Source: Dasypus novemcinctus
Lineage: Eukaryota > Chordata > Mammalia > Cingulata > Dasypodidae
Direction: 5' to 3'
Length of the DNA: 64,000 nt
Assembly (NCBI RefSeq): GCF_030445035.2
Contig: NC_080677.1
Coordinates: 7,564,001-7,628,000, forward strand
The translations under genes were made by a program, and so were the position numbers. Below are positions 35,116 through 47,843 of this stretch, piece after piece; position 1 is the first letter of the stretch, and each line of letters begins with the position of its first letter. The notes below the pieces were generated by a model that made no database searches, was not told the origin of the DNA, and saw only the letters and a list, made by a program, of their open reading frames with translations.

Positions 35116-35822
35116 GTTAATTATGAAAAACCTATAGCTAACATTATACTCAGTGATGAAAGACTAAAGACTTCACTCCTTTCCCTCACAAGCGTCAGCA
35201 ACCAAACATCTCTAATCAATACTGGATTATGCTGAAGGTTACAGCCAGTGCTATGATGCAGTAAAAATAAATAAAAAGTATATGGATTGGAAGGGAAGAA
35301 TTAAACCATATTTATTCACAGTGGCAGGATCTGTAGAAAATCTGATGGAATCTACAAAAAAAGATACTAGAACAAAAAGTGAGTTTAGTAACTTTGCAGG
35401 ATACAAGATCAATGTACAAAAATCCAATATGTGTCTACATACTAACAAAAACTTATAAAAGATTGGAATTTTAAAAAATAACTCCATTTACAATAGCATC
35501 AAAATATTACACTTTTAATGACTAATCTGACAAAAGATGTGAAAGACATTTAAAATGAAAACTGCAATAAATAAGAGAAGTTAAAGAATACAAATGTAGA
35601 GATACATCATACTCAGGGTCAGAAGACTCAACATGCTTAAGAAGTCCATTCTTTCCGAATGGATCTGTAGATTTAAGCAATCCTGGTTAAAATTCCAGAA
35701 GACTTTTGAGAAATTGACAAGTTCTAAAATTCATGTGGAAATGCAAATTATCCAGAATATGACTCAAAAAGAAGAACGACGTTGGAAGGTTAACACTGGC
35801 TGCCTTTAAGACTTACTAAAGA

Positions 35823-37268
35823 TACATGAAGGAACGGCAACAATCCCCCAAGTGCAATGGCAAAGACCAAAAAAGAAGGAAGGTCCAACAATGAATCCTT
35901 GACACTAATGACTATGCTTGTAAGCCTGTGCACCTGAAATAAGAACAAGGAGTAGAGCTGCAGGGTGCCTAAGAGTTACCTCCTGAGAGCCTCCATGTTG
36001 CTCAAATGTGGCCAATCTCAAAGCCAAACTCAGCACGTAAATGTGTTGCCTTCCTCCCAGCATGAGACATGACTCCTGGGGATGAGCCTCCCTGGCACCG
36101 AGAGATTACTACCAAGTACCAGCTGATGATGTAACTAGAAAATGACCTTGGATAAAAGGGTCAACTCGGACCAGCAGAATATCTCAGTCTACATGTAATA
36201 CCAGCAGTTAAAAATGCTTTTTGACCTGAAGAAAAGGGGGAAATAGAAAGGACAAATGAGTTTATATAGCTATGAGTCTCCAAAAAGAGCCAAGAGGTTA
36301 TCAGAGGGGTTGCCCTTATGCACACCTGATCAGAGTCCCAGAGACAGATAAAGTAGATACAACCCCACATATTGGTTCTTCTGAGGGCTACAGAGACCCA
36401 CAGGTACTATGGTCATGGCAGATGGAATTCAGTGCCACGTCAGTCGACCCTACTTTGGAGTTTGTGTTTCTGTGTGATGGATCTGGACTTAGATGTGATC
36501 TTTGTCCACAAGCCTCTCCAGTTACTTTTACCAGAACTGTAGTTGGTGCTGGGGTTTAGTGTATACCCAGGGGACCTGAATCTCTGGACTGACCATGTGA
36601 TAGCCAGGCCCTGAGCCTCAACAGACTTGCAACTCCTACACCCTGGTTTATGGGACTTACCCTATCAGCTAATATGGAGGTGAAGAAGGTTAACCACCAT
36701 ACCAGGGAGCCAAGAGTGCCTACAGCTGAAAGCAGAATTGCATCCAGCATCCATGTGGAATCTAAGCCCCCTCTTGATATAGATGTGGAGTGGACAGAAC
36801 CATTCTAAGGTCCACAGGATGGAGGAATAGAGTATGGATTAGAGTGGACTTACTGATATTCTATTCATGAACTATTGTGATCAGTAATCGAAGAAAATGT
36901 GGCATTGGTGTGGAGAAAGTGGTCATGGTGGCTGCTGGGGGTAGGGATTGGGAGGAAGAGATGAGATGTGGGGGCATTTTCGGGGGTTGGAGTTGCCCTG
37001 GGTGGTGCTGCAGCGACAGTTACCAGACATTGTATGTCCTCCCATGGCCCACTGGGTGGACTGTGGGAGAGTGTGGGCTATGGTGTGGACTATTGACCAT
37101 GAGGTGCAGTGGTGCTCAGAGATGTATTCACCAAATGCAATGAATGTCTCATAATGATGGAGGAGGTTGTTTTTATGGGGGGAGGAGTGGGGTTAGAGGG
37201 GTGGGGGATATATGGGGACCTCATAATTTTTGAATGTAACATTTAAAAAAAAGACAAAAAAATTAAAA
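35823..37268 (+). mobile_element. L1/HAL1-type 3' end, longer copy
   Basis: A 1.4 kb insertion in the second L1, the same family as 26874-27915 but extending ~430 bp further 5' ('ccagcatgagacatgactcc', 'gatgagcctccctggcaccg'). It ends 'gacctcataatttttgaatg' and an A/TA-rich tail. It has no significant open frame. It is either a long 3' UTR of a xenarthran L1/HAL1 or a separate non-autonomous family using that 3' end. Confidence 0.65.
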
Positions 37269-37399
37269 TATATATATATTAAAATCAAAAGAGTGTGATA
37301 TCTCTGTAAAGACAGATAGAGAGATCAATGGAACAGAATAGAGTTCAGAAAAAGATCTACATATTTGGACAAATAATTTTGGCAAAAGTAAAAAGACAG

Positions 37400-38688
37400 G
37401 GACAACCAGCAAGATGGTGGCAGACTAAGGAGCTCCCAGAATCAGCTTGTGCTACAGAGCAGTTAGTAATCACCCAGAACTCTCTAAAACACCTGTTTGG
37501 GGGCTCCAGGAGACCAGAAGAACATCCTGCAACATACCTGAATGTATGGAATGGAAGAAAGTGACTACCCATCTGCAGAAAAGACTTGTAAGTAGAGTGC
37601 TCTACACCCCTGAGGCCAGTGGCCATCCTCCACTGGAGGCACAAGCCACCTCTGGAGCTGTTCCGCGGCTGGAATTGAAAGCTCTACTTCCCAAAAATGG
37701 GAGAGGAAGAGACGGTTGGGCACCAGCTTCAACTACTGATTAGTAAATTCTGGCTAAAATATAATCCTGAGAACAGCTAAAGTTTGAACCTGTTCAAGTC
37801 AGAAAGAGGCCGATAGCCACCATCTTAACTCCATGCCTGATACATGAGGGGAAGTGGGGTAGAATGAAAATCACAGTGACTGCAGGGACCAGCTTCCTTC
37901 ACCCAGATAGGTCTGCAGCCCTAGGCTAAGCTTCAGCCCCACGTCTGGCATGGAGGAGGCTGGTGGCCCCCGAACCACCCTATCCAGGTAACTACAGGTA
38001 CATTTGGCTGGCATAGACTGAATAGTTTGAGGTCTACCAGGGCAACTATGGTAATCTTGGACCCACACTGCATAGATTGCTGCCCACACCTGCAGCTCCA
38101 TTCCTGCCTCAGGCAGGGGAGAAAAGGGTGTGAAGCTTCATCAGTCTCTCTGGGCAACTACAGTCTAGGCCTGCATGATATGGATTCTTCCACACAGCTG
38201 TGACTCTGTCCCTAATCCTGGCAAAGGAGAAAGTTGGGATAAACTGCATCAGTCCCTGTTGCAATGAGGGCAGCTTGAGCCTCCACAGCTTATAGCATCA
38301 ACTACACCCTTGGCTCCTACTGCACAACCAGCAAAGGAGAAAGGGCAAAAAAGCACTAAAGAGAGAAACTGCACCCAGAATAAATACTCAGGTAAGCCAG
38401 ATGCCAACACATCAACAAAATTTGCAATCCACATCAAGGAACAGGAAGATATGGTCCAGTTAAAGGAACAAGATAAGCCTCCAGATGACATAAAGGAGTT
38501 GAAACAACTAATCACAGTTGTTCAAACAAATCTCTTTAATAAGTTAAATGGGATGGATAAAGAGATTAAGGATGTTAAGAAGATGCTGGATGAGCACAAA
38601 AAAGAATTTGAAAGCATACATAGAAAAATAGCAGATCTGTGGGAATGAAAGCCTTAATAAATGAAATTAAAAGTACACTGGAATCAGA
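37400..38688 (+). mobile_element. HAL1-like element, copy A (5' UTR plus start of ORF1)
   Basis: The 5' UTR begins 'accagcaagatggtggcaga'. The ORF1 N-terminal coiled coil reads QDKPPDDIKELKQLITVVQT and DEHKKEFESIHRKIADLWE, ending near 38648, where the next copy starts at once. It is truncated after the coiled coil. Confidence 0.7.
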
Positions 38689-38689
38689 A

Positions 38690-41440
38690 CCAGCAAGACA
38701 GCAGTAGAGTAAGGAGCTCCTAGAGTGAGCTCCTGCTACAGGGCAGTTAGCAAACACACAGGGCTATCTGGAGCTAGCTGAAGCACTTGTTTGGGGGCTC
38801 CAGGAGACCAGAAGAGCATCCTGCAACATCCCTAAGGAATGGAGGGAGAAGACTGCCTATCTGCAGAAAAGATTCTTAAGTAGAGAGCTCCACACCACAG
38901 AGGTCAGTGCCCATCCTCCACTGGAGGCACAAGCCACCTTGAGAGCTGTTCTGTGACTGGAATTGAAAGTTCCACTTCCCCAAAACAGGGAGGAAGAGAC
39001 AGTTGGCACCAACTTCAGCTACTGATGAGTAAACTCAGTGGGCTGAAGTGTCATTCTAAAAACAGCTAAAGTTTGAACCTGTCCAAGTCAGAAAGAGTCC
39101 AGTATCTGCCATCTTAACACCACGCCTAGCATGAGGTGAAGCAGGGCAGACTGAAAATCACAGTGTTGGGAGGGACTGGCTTCTTTCCACTGAGATCAAA
39201 TTGCAGCTCTAGCCTAGGCCCCAGCCCCACCTCTGATAAGGAGGAAGGTGGGGGGACCTGAGCCAGCCTTTCCAGGAAATTACCAGCCAAACCATGGAGG
39301 CCAGTTATCATCAGACTTGGGCAGCACAAGCCACCCCAGGAGCTACTCTGTGGCTGGAATTAGAAGCTCCATTTCCCAAAAACAGAGGAGGAGAAGATGG
39401 TCGGCCACCAATTTTAGCTACTGATTAGTAGACTTGGCTGGCTAAGGAATAACCCTAGGAGCAGCTGGGGTATGAGTGTGTCCAAGTCGGAAAGAGGCTG
39501 GTGGCTGCCATTTTGACTCTGCCCGCAGCATGAGGGGAATCACAGTGACAACAGGAACCAGTTTCTTTGACACAGATCAGACTGCAGCCCTAGCCTAGGC
39601 TTCAACCCCACCTCTGGCAGGGAGGAGGCTGGCAAGCCCTGCACCAGCCTATCCAGGTAACTGGAGGTACGTTTGGCTGGCACAGACTGAATAGTTTGAA
39701 GTCTACCAAGGCAACTGCAGTCATCTTGGACCCGCACTGCACAGATTGCTGCCCACACCTGCAGCTCCATCCCTGCCCCAGGCAGGGGAGGGAGGGGTGT
39801 GAAGCTTCATCAGTCTCTTTGGGCAATCACAGTCTATGCCTACACAACTTGGATTATTCCACACAGCTGTAACTCTGTCCATAACTCTGGCAAAGGAGAA
39901 AGTTGGGAGATGCTTCATTGGTCCCTGGGATAATGAAGGCAGCTTGAGCCTCCGCAGCTCACAGCACCAACTACACCCTTGGCTCCTACTGCACAACCAG
40001 CAAAGGAGAAATGGCAGGAAGCCCTAAACTAAAGGGAAAACTACAGCCAGAATAAATACTCTAGTAAGCCAGATGCCAAGACATCAGCAAAAAATTACAA
40101 TTCACACAAGAAACAGGAAGTTATGGCCCAGTTGGAACAAGATAAGCCTCCAGATGACATAAAGGAGTTGAGACAACTAATTATAGATGTTCAAACAAAT
40201 CTCCTTAATAAATTCAATGAAATAGCTAAAGAGATTAAGGATATTAAGAAGACACTGGATGAGCATGAAGAAGAATTTGAAAGCATACATAGAAAAATAA
40301 CAGACTTTATGGGAATGAAATTAAAAATCACTGGAATCATATAATAGCAGATTTGAGGAGGCAGAAGAAAGGATTGGTGACCTTGAAGAAATGGCCTCTG
40401 AAAGTGAACATACAAAAGAACAGATGAAGAAAAGAATGGAAAAATTTAAACAAAGTCTCAGAGAATTAAATGACTACAAAAATGGTATGCAAACATATGT
40501 GTCATTGGTGTCCCAGAAGGAGAAGAGAAGGGAAAAGGGGCAGAAGAAATATTTGAATAAATAATGGTAGAAAATTTCCCAGCCCTATTGAAGGACATAG
40601 ATATTCATATCCAAGAAGCACAATGTACTCCCATCCAAAAAAATCCAAATAGACCAACTCTGAGACAAATACTCATCAGAGTGTCAAATGCCAAAGACAA
40701 AGAGAGAATTCTGAGAACAGCAAGAGAAAATAATGCATAACATATAAGGGATACCCAATAAGATTAAATGCTGATTTCTCACCAGAAACAATGGAGGCAA
40801 GAAGACAGTAGTATGATAAATTTAAGACACTACAAGAGAAAAACTTCCAGCCAAGAATCTTATATCCAGCAAGACTGCATGTCAAAAATGGGGGCAAGAT
40901 TAGAATACTCACAGATAAACGGAAACTGAGAGGATTTCTAAGCAAAAGACCAGATTTTCGGGAAATACTAAAGGGTGTGCTAGAGCCTGAAAAGAAAAGA
41001 CAGGAGAGAGAGGCCTGGAAAATAGTCTAGAAATGAAGGGTCTAGCAATAAAAGTAACTAAAACTGTAGCACTGATGTGGAGAAAGTGACCACGGTCATT
41101 GCTGAGGGTAGGGAGAGGGAAGAAGAGATACAATGTGGGGTCATTGTCAGGACTTGGAGTTGTCCTGGGTAGTACTGCAGGGACAGATGCTGGACATTGT
41201 ATGTCCTGCCATGGCCCACTGGGTGGACTGGGGGAGAGTGCAAACTACAATGTAAACCACTATCTATGTGGTGCAGCGGTGCTCCAAAATGTATTCACCA
41301 AATGCAATGAATGTCCCACAATGACGAAAGAGGTTGTTGATGTGGGAGGAGTGGAGTGAGGGGGGTGGGGGGTATATAGGGACCACATATTTTTTAATGT
41401 AACATTTTTTTAAAAATAGAGAAAATAAAATAAAATAAAA
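38690..41440 (+). mobile_element. HAL1-like element, copy B (ORF1 only, no ORF2)
   Basis: Repeats the start of copy A ('accagcaagacagcagtaga'), then has two ~400-bp 5'-UTR units (about 38920-39310 and 39325-39700, each with 'acaagccacc', 'cccacctctg' and a Glu/Gly-rich motif). A broken ORF1 follows: coiled coil at about 40123-40330, and an RNA-binding-domain region at about 40500-41030 reading VSNAKDKERILRTARENNA-like sequence with stops. After ORF1 it passes directly to the 3' end (41060-41400, 'gggggtggggggtatatagg', 'ttttttaatgtaacattttt') with no ORF2. This half-L1 layout is the definition of HAL1. Confidence 0.7.
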
Positions 41441-41445
41441 TAAAA

Positions 41446-42130
41446 TATGACCGATAAAACTCAAATAGTCAGGAATAAGCCTAACCAAGGATGTAAAGCA
41501 CTTGTATTCAGAAAACTGCAACTCAGTGTTAAAAGAAATCAAAAAAGGCCTAATTAACTGGAAGAACATTCCATGCCCATGGATTGGAAGACTAAATATC
41601 ATTAAGATGTCAATTCTACTTAAATTGATATACAGATTCAATGCAATCCTGATAAAAATTTCACTAGCATTTTTTAATTGAAAACACTATTATCAAATTT
41701 ATTTGGAAGGGTAAGGTCTCCTAAATAGCCAGAAACATCTTAAAAAGGAAAAGCAAACTCTAACCTCCAGACTTTAAATCATATTACCTCGCTATAGTGG
41801 TAAAAACAACATGGTGCTGGCATCAAGACAGATACATAGACCAATGGAACCAAATTGATGGTTAAACAGACCCTCACATGTATGGTCAAGTGATTTTTTA
41901 CTAGCTTGCCAAACCCACACAGCTCGGGCAGAATGGTCCATTCAACAAATGGTGTTGAAAACCTAGATATCCATAGCTGAAAGAAAGAAAGAGGACCTGT
42001 ATCTCACACCTTATACAAAAATTAACTCAAAATATATCAAAAACCTGAAAATAAAAGCAAGAACTGTAAAGCTTCTAGAAGAAATTGTAGGAAAATATCT
42101 TCAAGACCCGGTGGTAGGTAGTGGATTCTT
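41446..42130 (+). mobile_element. L1 ORF2 fragment
   Basis: L1 ORF2 late-RT/C-terminal sequence ('gaataagcctaaccaaggat', 'ttggaagactaaatatcatt', 'caaatggtgttgaaaaccta'). Frames are broken. Confidence 0.75.
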
Positions 42131-43215
42131 AAAGGAGATAAGAGGAGGACTGAGATGAACTATTGATGTTTAATGTATGTAGAAGTTTTAATTAGCTTTA
42201 CAGTAAAAGTGTGAAAATGTATACAGCAGAGGGCAACATATAGTGAGTAACAGCTAGTTTACAAATGTGGATGTGGCTGAAAATGATAGCCTAGGTATGT
42301 AAATGCCAATCGACAGAATTCTAGAGAATAATCTAGGAATTGAATAGCATAGTAAACCAAGAGGTGGATGAGAATTGTGGTTGATGGCACAGATGCAAGA
42401 GTGTCTTTTGTTAGCTAGAGCAAATGTATATCACTATTGCAGGGTGGTGGAATGTGGAGAAGCATGGGAAAAATAAAACTGGAGTGACCTATGAACTGTG
42501 GTTAGCAGTAATAGTAAAATATTCTTGCATCTATGCCAAAGATGTCCTGTGTTGATAATGGGGCAGTATGGAAAATGTGTGCCAAATACACACTATGGAC
42601 ATGGTAACAATCAGATGCTAATATCTTATCTGTAACAAATGTTCCACCACAGTGTGGTGTGTGGATGGAGGGGTGTTTGGGAATTCTGCACATGTTCATG
42701 ATTGTTTTATAAGTTTACAACTACTGTCATAAAAACTATATTTAAAAATTAATAATAGGGTGGGTTGGGGGAAAATATACCAAATGTAAGGTAAGGACTA
42801 TAGTTAGTACTAAGATTTTGACAATATTCTTTCATAATTTGTAACAAATATCTCACGACAATGCAAGGTGTTGGTGGAGGGTTGATGTATAGGACCCCTG
42901 TATGATGTTAATGCATGTTTCTTTAAACTATACACTTATTGTTTATGTAGGTTCATATATAAATGATATAAAATAATAATAATAATAATAGGATGGGTTG
43001 GGGGAAAACACAGCAAATGAAAGATACTTTGGTTAGTAGTAATATTTTGAGGATGTTCTTTAATCATTAGTTAAAAATGTTTCACAACAATGCAAGGTAT
43101 TGGTGATAGAGTGAAGTATGAGAGCCCTGTATGATGCTGTATATGTTTGTTTTGTAAATTCACAACTATTACTATACATTTATTATTTACGTATAAGTGG
43201 ATACACTTAAATAAA
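42130..43215 (+). repeat. L1 3' UTR with ~233-bp tandem units
   Basis: Three consecutive diverged units. The last two start with 'tgggttgggggaaaa' at 42761 and 42994, a 233-bp period. Each holds a 'gttagta' block, 'ttctttcat/aatcattag', 'caatgcaaggt', a 'tgtatgatg' block and 'atacacttattgtttatgta'. The first unit (about 42490-42755) is more diverged. Related units lie at about 53.6-54.13 kb. Confidence 0.65.
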
Positions 43216-43359
43216 TTTTTCAAAAAAGAAAAAAAGGTAAATATGCAATCAGGTGAAGAAAAGAGAGTCTTCACAACAAAAGTTTCTGAAGCAACTGGAT
43301 CTCCACATGCAAATGAAATCCACTTCCACATATACCTTCACCACATGCAAAAGTTAACT

Positions 43360-44930
43360 CAAAATGGATCAAAGACCTAAATTTAAAGCTAAAGCATAGA
43401 GGAACTCTGCACTTTCTGTGCAATTTTTCTGTTAATCTAAATTTATTCTAAAAAATGAATGTATTATTTAAAATGAAAAACCTATTTCAAGGCTTTTAAA
43501 CATATAGAAGAAAGTATAGGAAACAACTTGGTGATCTTGAGAACTGGGCAAAGATATCTGAGTTATACCACCAAAAGCAAGATCTATTAAAAAAAAAAAA
43601 AAATGGATGAACAGGACCTCATCAGAAATGTAAACTTCTGCTCTTTGACTGGCACTGTTAAAAAGAATGAAAAGACAAATCACAGACTAGAAGAAAATAT
43701 TGACAAAGCATATATCTGATAAAGGACTTGTATTCTGAATATAGAAGGAACTCTCAAACTCAATAATAAAGAAACAACCCAATTTAACATGATGGTAAAA
43801 TATTTAAACAGACAATTCACTGATAAAAAGATATATGAATGGCATATGAGCACTTAAAACAAGATTCAAAGTTACTAGTCATTAAGAAAATGCACAATAA
43901 ATCCTTAACAAGATAGTACTACACACGTCATTGAATGGCTAAAAAGGATTGCCAAGGATGTAAATCTGGAACTTCATACGGTATGGGTCAAAATGTAAAA
44001 TAGTATGGCAATGATAGATAATGGTTTGTCAGTTCCTTAAAACATTAAACATATGCTTATCATAAAATCCACCCTTTTTACCCCTAGAGAAAAGAAAATA
44101 TATTTCCATATAAGATGTGCATGCAAATAACCATAACAGCTTTATTTATAATAGCAAAAAACAGGAAACAATTCAATTATCTATCAACACACGAAAGAGT
44201 AAACAAATGGCGATACAGCCATACAATGGAATAATACTCAGCAATCAAAAGGAACAAACGGGAACGGATGTAGGCCAAGTGGTTGAGTGCCTGCTCCTCT
44301 TGTACAAGGTACTGGGTTCGATCTCTGGTATCTTCTCAACAAAACAAAACAAAAAAGGAACAAACATGCTACAACATGAATGCAGCTCAAGTTAATTAAT
44401 TACATGGAGTGAAAGAAGCCAGACCAAAAACAGTAAAAAAATGTACATACTGCAGAATTCCATTTATATAAATATCTAGAAAATGAAAATGAATCTCTGA
44501 AAGAAAGCAGCTAAGTGGCTGCCTAGGGTCAGAGGAGTGAGGACAAGGAGTGACTGTGGGAAGTTTATAAAGCAGGATGAGGAAACTTTGGGGAGTACTA
44601 GATATGCCTCTTATCTCAGTTTTGATGATTTTCATGGATTATATCAAAACTTACATCTAGTAATATTATCTATGAGGTGCAGCAGTGCTCCAAAATACAT
44701 TCACCAAATGCAATGAATAGGCCATAATGATTAAAGAGGTTGTTGACGTGGGAGGAGTGGGTGTAGGGTATATGGGAACCTCTTATATTTTTAATGTAAA
44801 ATTTTTTGTAATCTATGTGTCTTCAAAAAAATACAATTAAAAAAATGAATTAAAAAACCTACATCTAAGTGTATACTTTAAAAATGTATGATTTATTGTA
44901 TATCAATTATAATTTAATAAAGTAGTTTAA
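43360..44930 (+). mobile_element. L1 ORF2/3'-end fragment, split by a SINE
   Basis: Old L1 C-terminal and 3' sequence ('gatggatgaacaggacctca'-like, 'aaagacaaatcacagactag', 'caatggaataatactcagca'), interrupted at 44260-44352 by a short SINE. A 3'-tail block at 44660-44830 ('gcagtgctccaaaatacatt', 'gaggttgttgacgtgggagg') matches the HAL1-type 3' ends. Confidence 0.65.
44260..44352 (+). mobile_element. Short DAS-related SINE unit
   Basis: A head-only unit ('ggaacggatgtaggccaagt', 'gtactgggttcgatctctgg', A-rich tail) inside an L1. A perfect 13-bp target duplication AAAAGGAACAAAC lies at 44247-44259 and 44353-44365. Confidence 0.85.
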
Positions 44931-45284
44931 AATGAAAGAAATCCATCTAATTTGAGGCAAATCATTTAAGTTCTTTAGTACCTATTACAGAAGCAAAATT
45001 GCATAAAACTTGCACCCATTACACTTGACTGAGTATCCACTGAAAATGACTGGCTTATATGGATAAAATTTTATAAGTGTTTAAAAGGGGAAAAAAAGGT
45101 GGTAACCAGCTGATATTTGGCACAGGTGTGTGTGACTGACTAACAACTGGTAGTAAAGACTAAGCCATGAAACAATTTTTTAAAACCAAAGAAGAAAATA
45201 TAGTCCATTCTAGTAAATTCCCTGGCCATTGTTTGTGATGCAGCATAGCTGGGGAACTCATTTCTATGGGGAAAAAAAAGCAGG

Positions 45285-45440
45285 AAAGGCAGCTAATATT
45301 TATTATTATATGCCTATAAGTACTGTATTAGGCATTTAACATATATTACTTTATCTAATATTCATAAGATTCCAGTAAAGTAGGCCATATCATTTCTATT
45401 TTACCAAGGATAAATAAACTTACTTAGATGGGGACCCAAT
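45285..45440 (+). repeat. MIR SINE fragment
   Basis: 'gctaatatttattattatat', 'tactgtattaggcatttaac', 'atattcataagattccagta' and 'tattttaccaaggataaata' follow the MIR order. Confidence 0.7.
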
Positions 45441-45723
45441 AAAATCTATGTTCCCAAGTTGACATGCCTCCAAAACCGAGGCCAAAACACTGCACTTTGA
45501 GTCAATCCTTTATCTGTGGGATAAAACTTAATTCTATCAATATAAGTAATTATGTTTTATTTGTACAATAAAACTGCACTCCATAAATTGAAATAATTAA
45601 AGGAGATTCCTTTTATTAGAATACCTAGTTAGTGACACTGCGATACCACTCTTTATCATGTGCAGTTGTTTATGTTAATGGAGAAATGGCAAAGAAGGAA
45701 TGTGCAATATAAAGCTGAGTGTG

Positions 45724-46139
45724 AGGGAAGCGGACTTGGCCCAGTGGATAGGGCGTCCGCCTACCACATGGGAGGTCTGAGGTTCAAACCCCGGGTCTCC
45801 TTGACCCGTGTGGAGCTGGCCCACTTGCAGTGCTGATGCATGCAAGGAGTGCCGTATCATGCAGGGGTGTCTCCCGCGTAGGGCAGCCCCACATGCAAGG
45901 AGTGCGCCCCGTAAGAAGAGCCGCCCAGAATGAAAGAAAGTTCAGCCTGCCCAGGAATGGCACTGTACACACAGAGAACTGACACAACAAGATGATGCCA
46001 ACAATAAGAAACACAGATTCCTGTGCCGCTGACAACAACAGAAGCGGACAAAGAAGAACACACAGCAGATAGACACAGAACAGACAACTGGGGTGGGGTG
46101 GGGGGGATAAAATAAAAATAAATAAATCTTTTAAAAAAA
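45724..46139 (+). mobile_element. DAS SINE, full length
   Basis: The head has 'ggacttggcccagtggatag' (box A) and 'tgaggttcaaaccccgggtc' (box B), followed by a full body and an AAATAAATC/A-rich tail. The target duplication ATAAAGCYGAGTGYG is at 45709-45723 and 46140-46154, with two differences. Confidence 0.92.
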
Positions 46140-46187
46140 ATAAAGCCGAGTGCGAAACAACCACAGTCTTGGTCTATTACTATTTCT

Positions 46188-46332
46188 GTAAGTCAGTGCA
46201 TCTCAAACTTTCCTGTGCATACAAATTATCTGGGATTCTTCTTAAGCTCCTGATTCTGATTCAGTAGGTCTGAGATGAGGCCAAGATTCTGCAGCTCTAA
46301 CAAGCTCAAGGACCACACTTTGAGTAGTGAGG
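46188..46332. repeat. MER5-type hAT fragment
   Basis: The best-preserved MER5-like copy here: 'gcatctcaaactttcctgtg', 'gattctgattcagtaggtct', 'gattctgcagctctaacaag' and 'ggaccacactttgagtagtg'. Confidence 0.75.
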
Positions 46333-47831
46333 ATGTAAGCAAGCCGAGGATTCACCTTGAGTAGCAAGGATGTATGCCTGTGCAGAGTAAATGCAACAAC
46401 CATAAAAGAACCCATGGGCTACTAATTCCCTCAGCTATTATTCACCTTGCCTCTAGTGTCTCCAGATGATATCAAAATTGTTTAGCAATACACTAATTAT
46501 CCAAAGCCTCGATAGTTTAAGTAACTTCGATGTGGAAAGACTGCCAAGCTGGATATGACTGAAGGAACCATATTAAGCAAGTATTTGAACACTCTTCTCT
46601 CTCAGTTTCTACCTGTCAAATTCTACTCATTCTTCAAGACCTGGCTCAAACAACTCAAGTTGCTACCTGCTCTGTGCAGCAAAGCTTTTTGGTGATACCC
46701 CTTCTCTGCTCGGCCTTGGGTCAGGTGTGCCCAGCTTACTAGGACTCTTTCTCCTAGTAAGCCACGGACTCTCTGTCAAGCCATGGAATCTCCAGTTAAA
46801 AGTGGCCCTCACTCTTGCAGTGGTTGAATCTTCTTTGTGATGGCTTAGATAAACACACATCTATCCTTGCCTCGACTATCTGCAGTGATAGGAAATTCGG
46901 CTAAGACAGCCCATTCCAATGTTGGAATTCTTAACTGTTAATAATTTTCCTGGAAGACTTCCAGTTAAACATGGAAGCTCAAACACAACATGCATTTATT
47001 TCCACTTATTCCCCAAGCCAGACTAAAATGACAATAGAGAATTGTTATGTAGATATAATCTCCCATAGACAAAAAAAGAATAGAAAATGAAACAAGAGCA
47101 GATGAGAGCTATCATCATTGGGAAGTAGGAAAGCAAATGGACAAGTGGTATCCAACCTAGCAGAGAAGCAAAAGTTTAAGCCGTAGCCCAGAGAAGAGGA
47201 AATCAGAAAAAAAGGGAGTCCGACTAAAAATGCAGATTGGTTTGGTTAAAAATTCGAATGAGGAATTCTAACCCACATGCTCACTCTCACTCCAGCCAGG
47301 AAACTATTCCTTCCCTACCTTAGCAGAAGACTAGAGGTCTACCGGTTTGGAGAAATTGAATGAGACTGGTTCTGAACATGGGGTACCAGGAACAAGCAAG
47401 GGTATGGATATCCATCATTCCATTACTGAAAATATGGGGTTAACTCAACCTTTTTATTTTGAACAGTGGAGTTTCATCATGCCTTCTCTACTTTTCAGAA
47501 TCCTGGCAGTCAGACTTACCCTTTCCACCCATATGCTATATAAGCGGGCATTTGGAGAATTCTACTTTTTTGGCTTTGGAGAAATTGACATACCCAAAAG
47601 AAAAGATTTGTACCTACGCCAATATTTGAGGATCATCTGATAGAAAAGCTGGTTTGCTGCCTGATCACCCTCCCATGAAGTCCTCTAATTGGCAAGCCTC
47701 CCCAATGCACATAGCACTTCCCATCAGCAACTCAGTGCCTCTTATGCATGAATGGACAGCCTAGGATCAGCAGATCCTGAGGAAAGTTTCTAAGTGAAAC
47801 ACAGATCACAACAAACAGATAAAAAGGCTCT
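46333..47831. other. Intronic stretch, nothing recognised
   Basis: Mixed-composition sequence. The 97-codon plus-strand frame at 47347-47640 has no recognised domain, splice context or family resemblance, and I do not call it a gene. Confidence 0.4.
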
Positions 47832-47843
47832 GAAGAAATAGAG

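Larger units (their letters stand above)
31445..37395 (+). mobile_element. Second broken L1 (mostly ORF2)
   Basis: L1 ORF2-derived pieces in order at about 31445-31700, 33090-34480, 35120-35822 and 37270-37395. The last begins where the piece before it stopped (a 'gacttactaaag' break, then 'agagtgtgatatctctgtaa' and 'gatcaatggaacagaataga'). It is interrupted by a DAS SINE, two LTR-like repeats, two further DAS units and an L1/HAL1 3' end. No intact frame remains. Confidence 0.7.
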
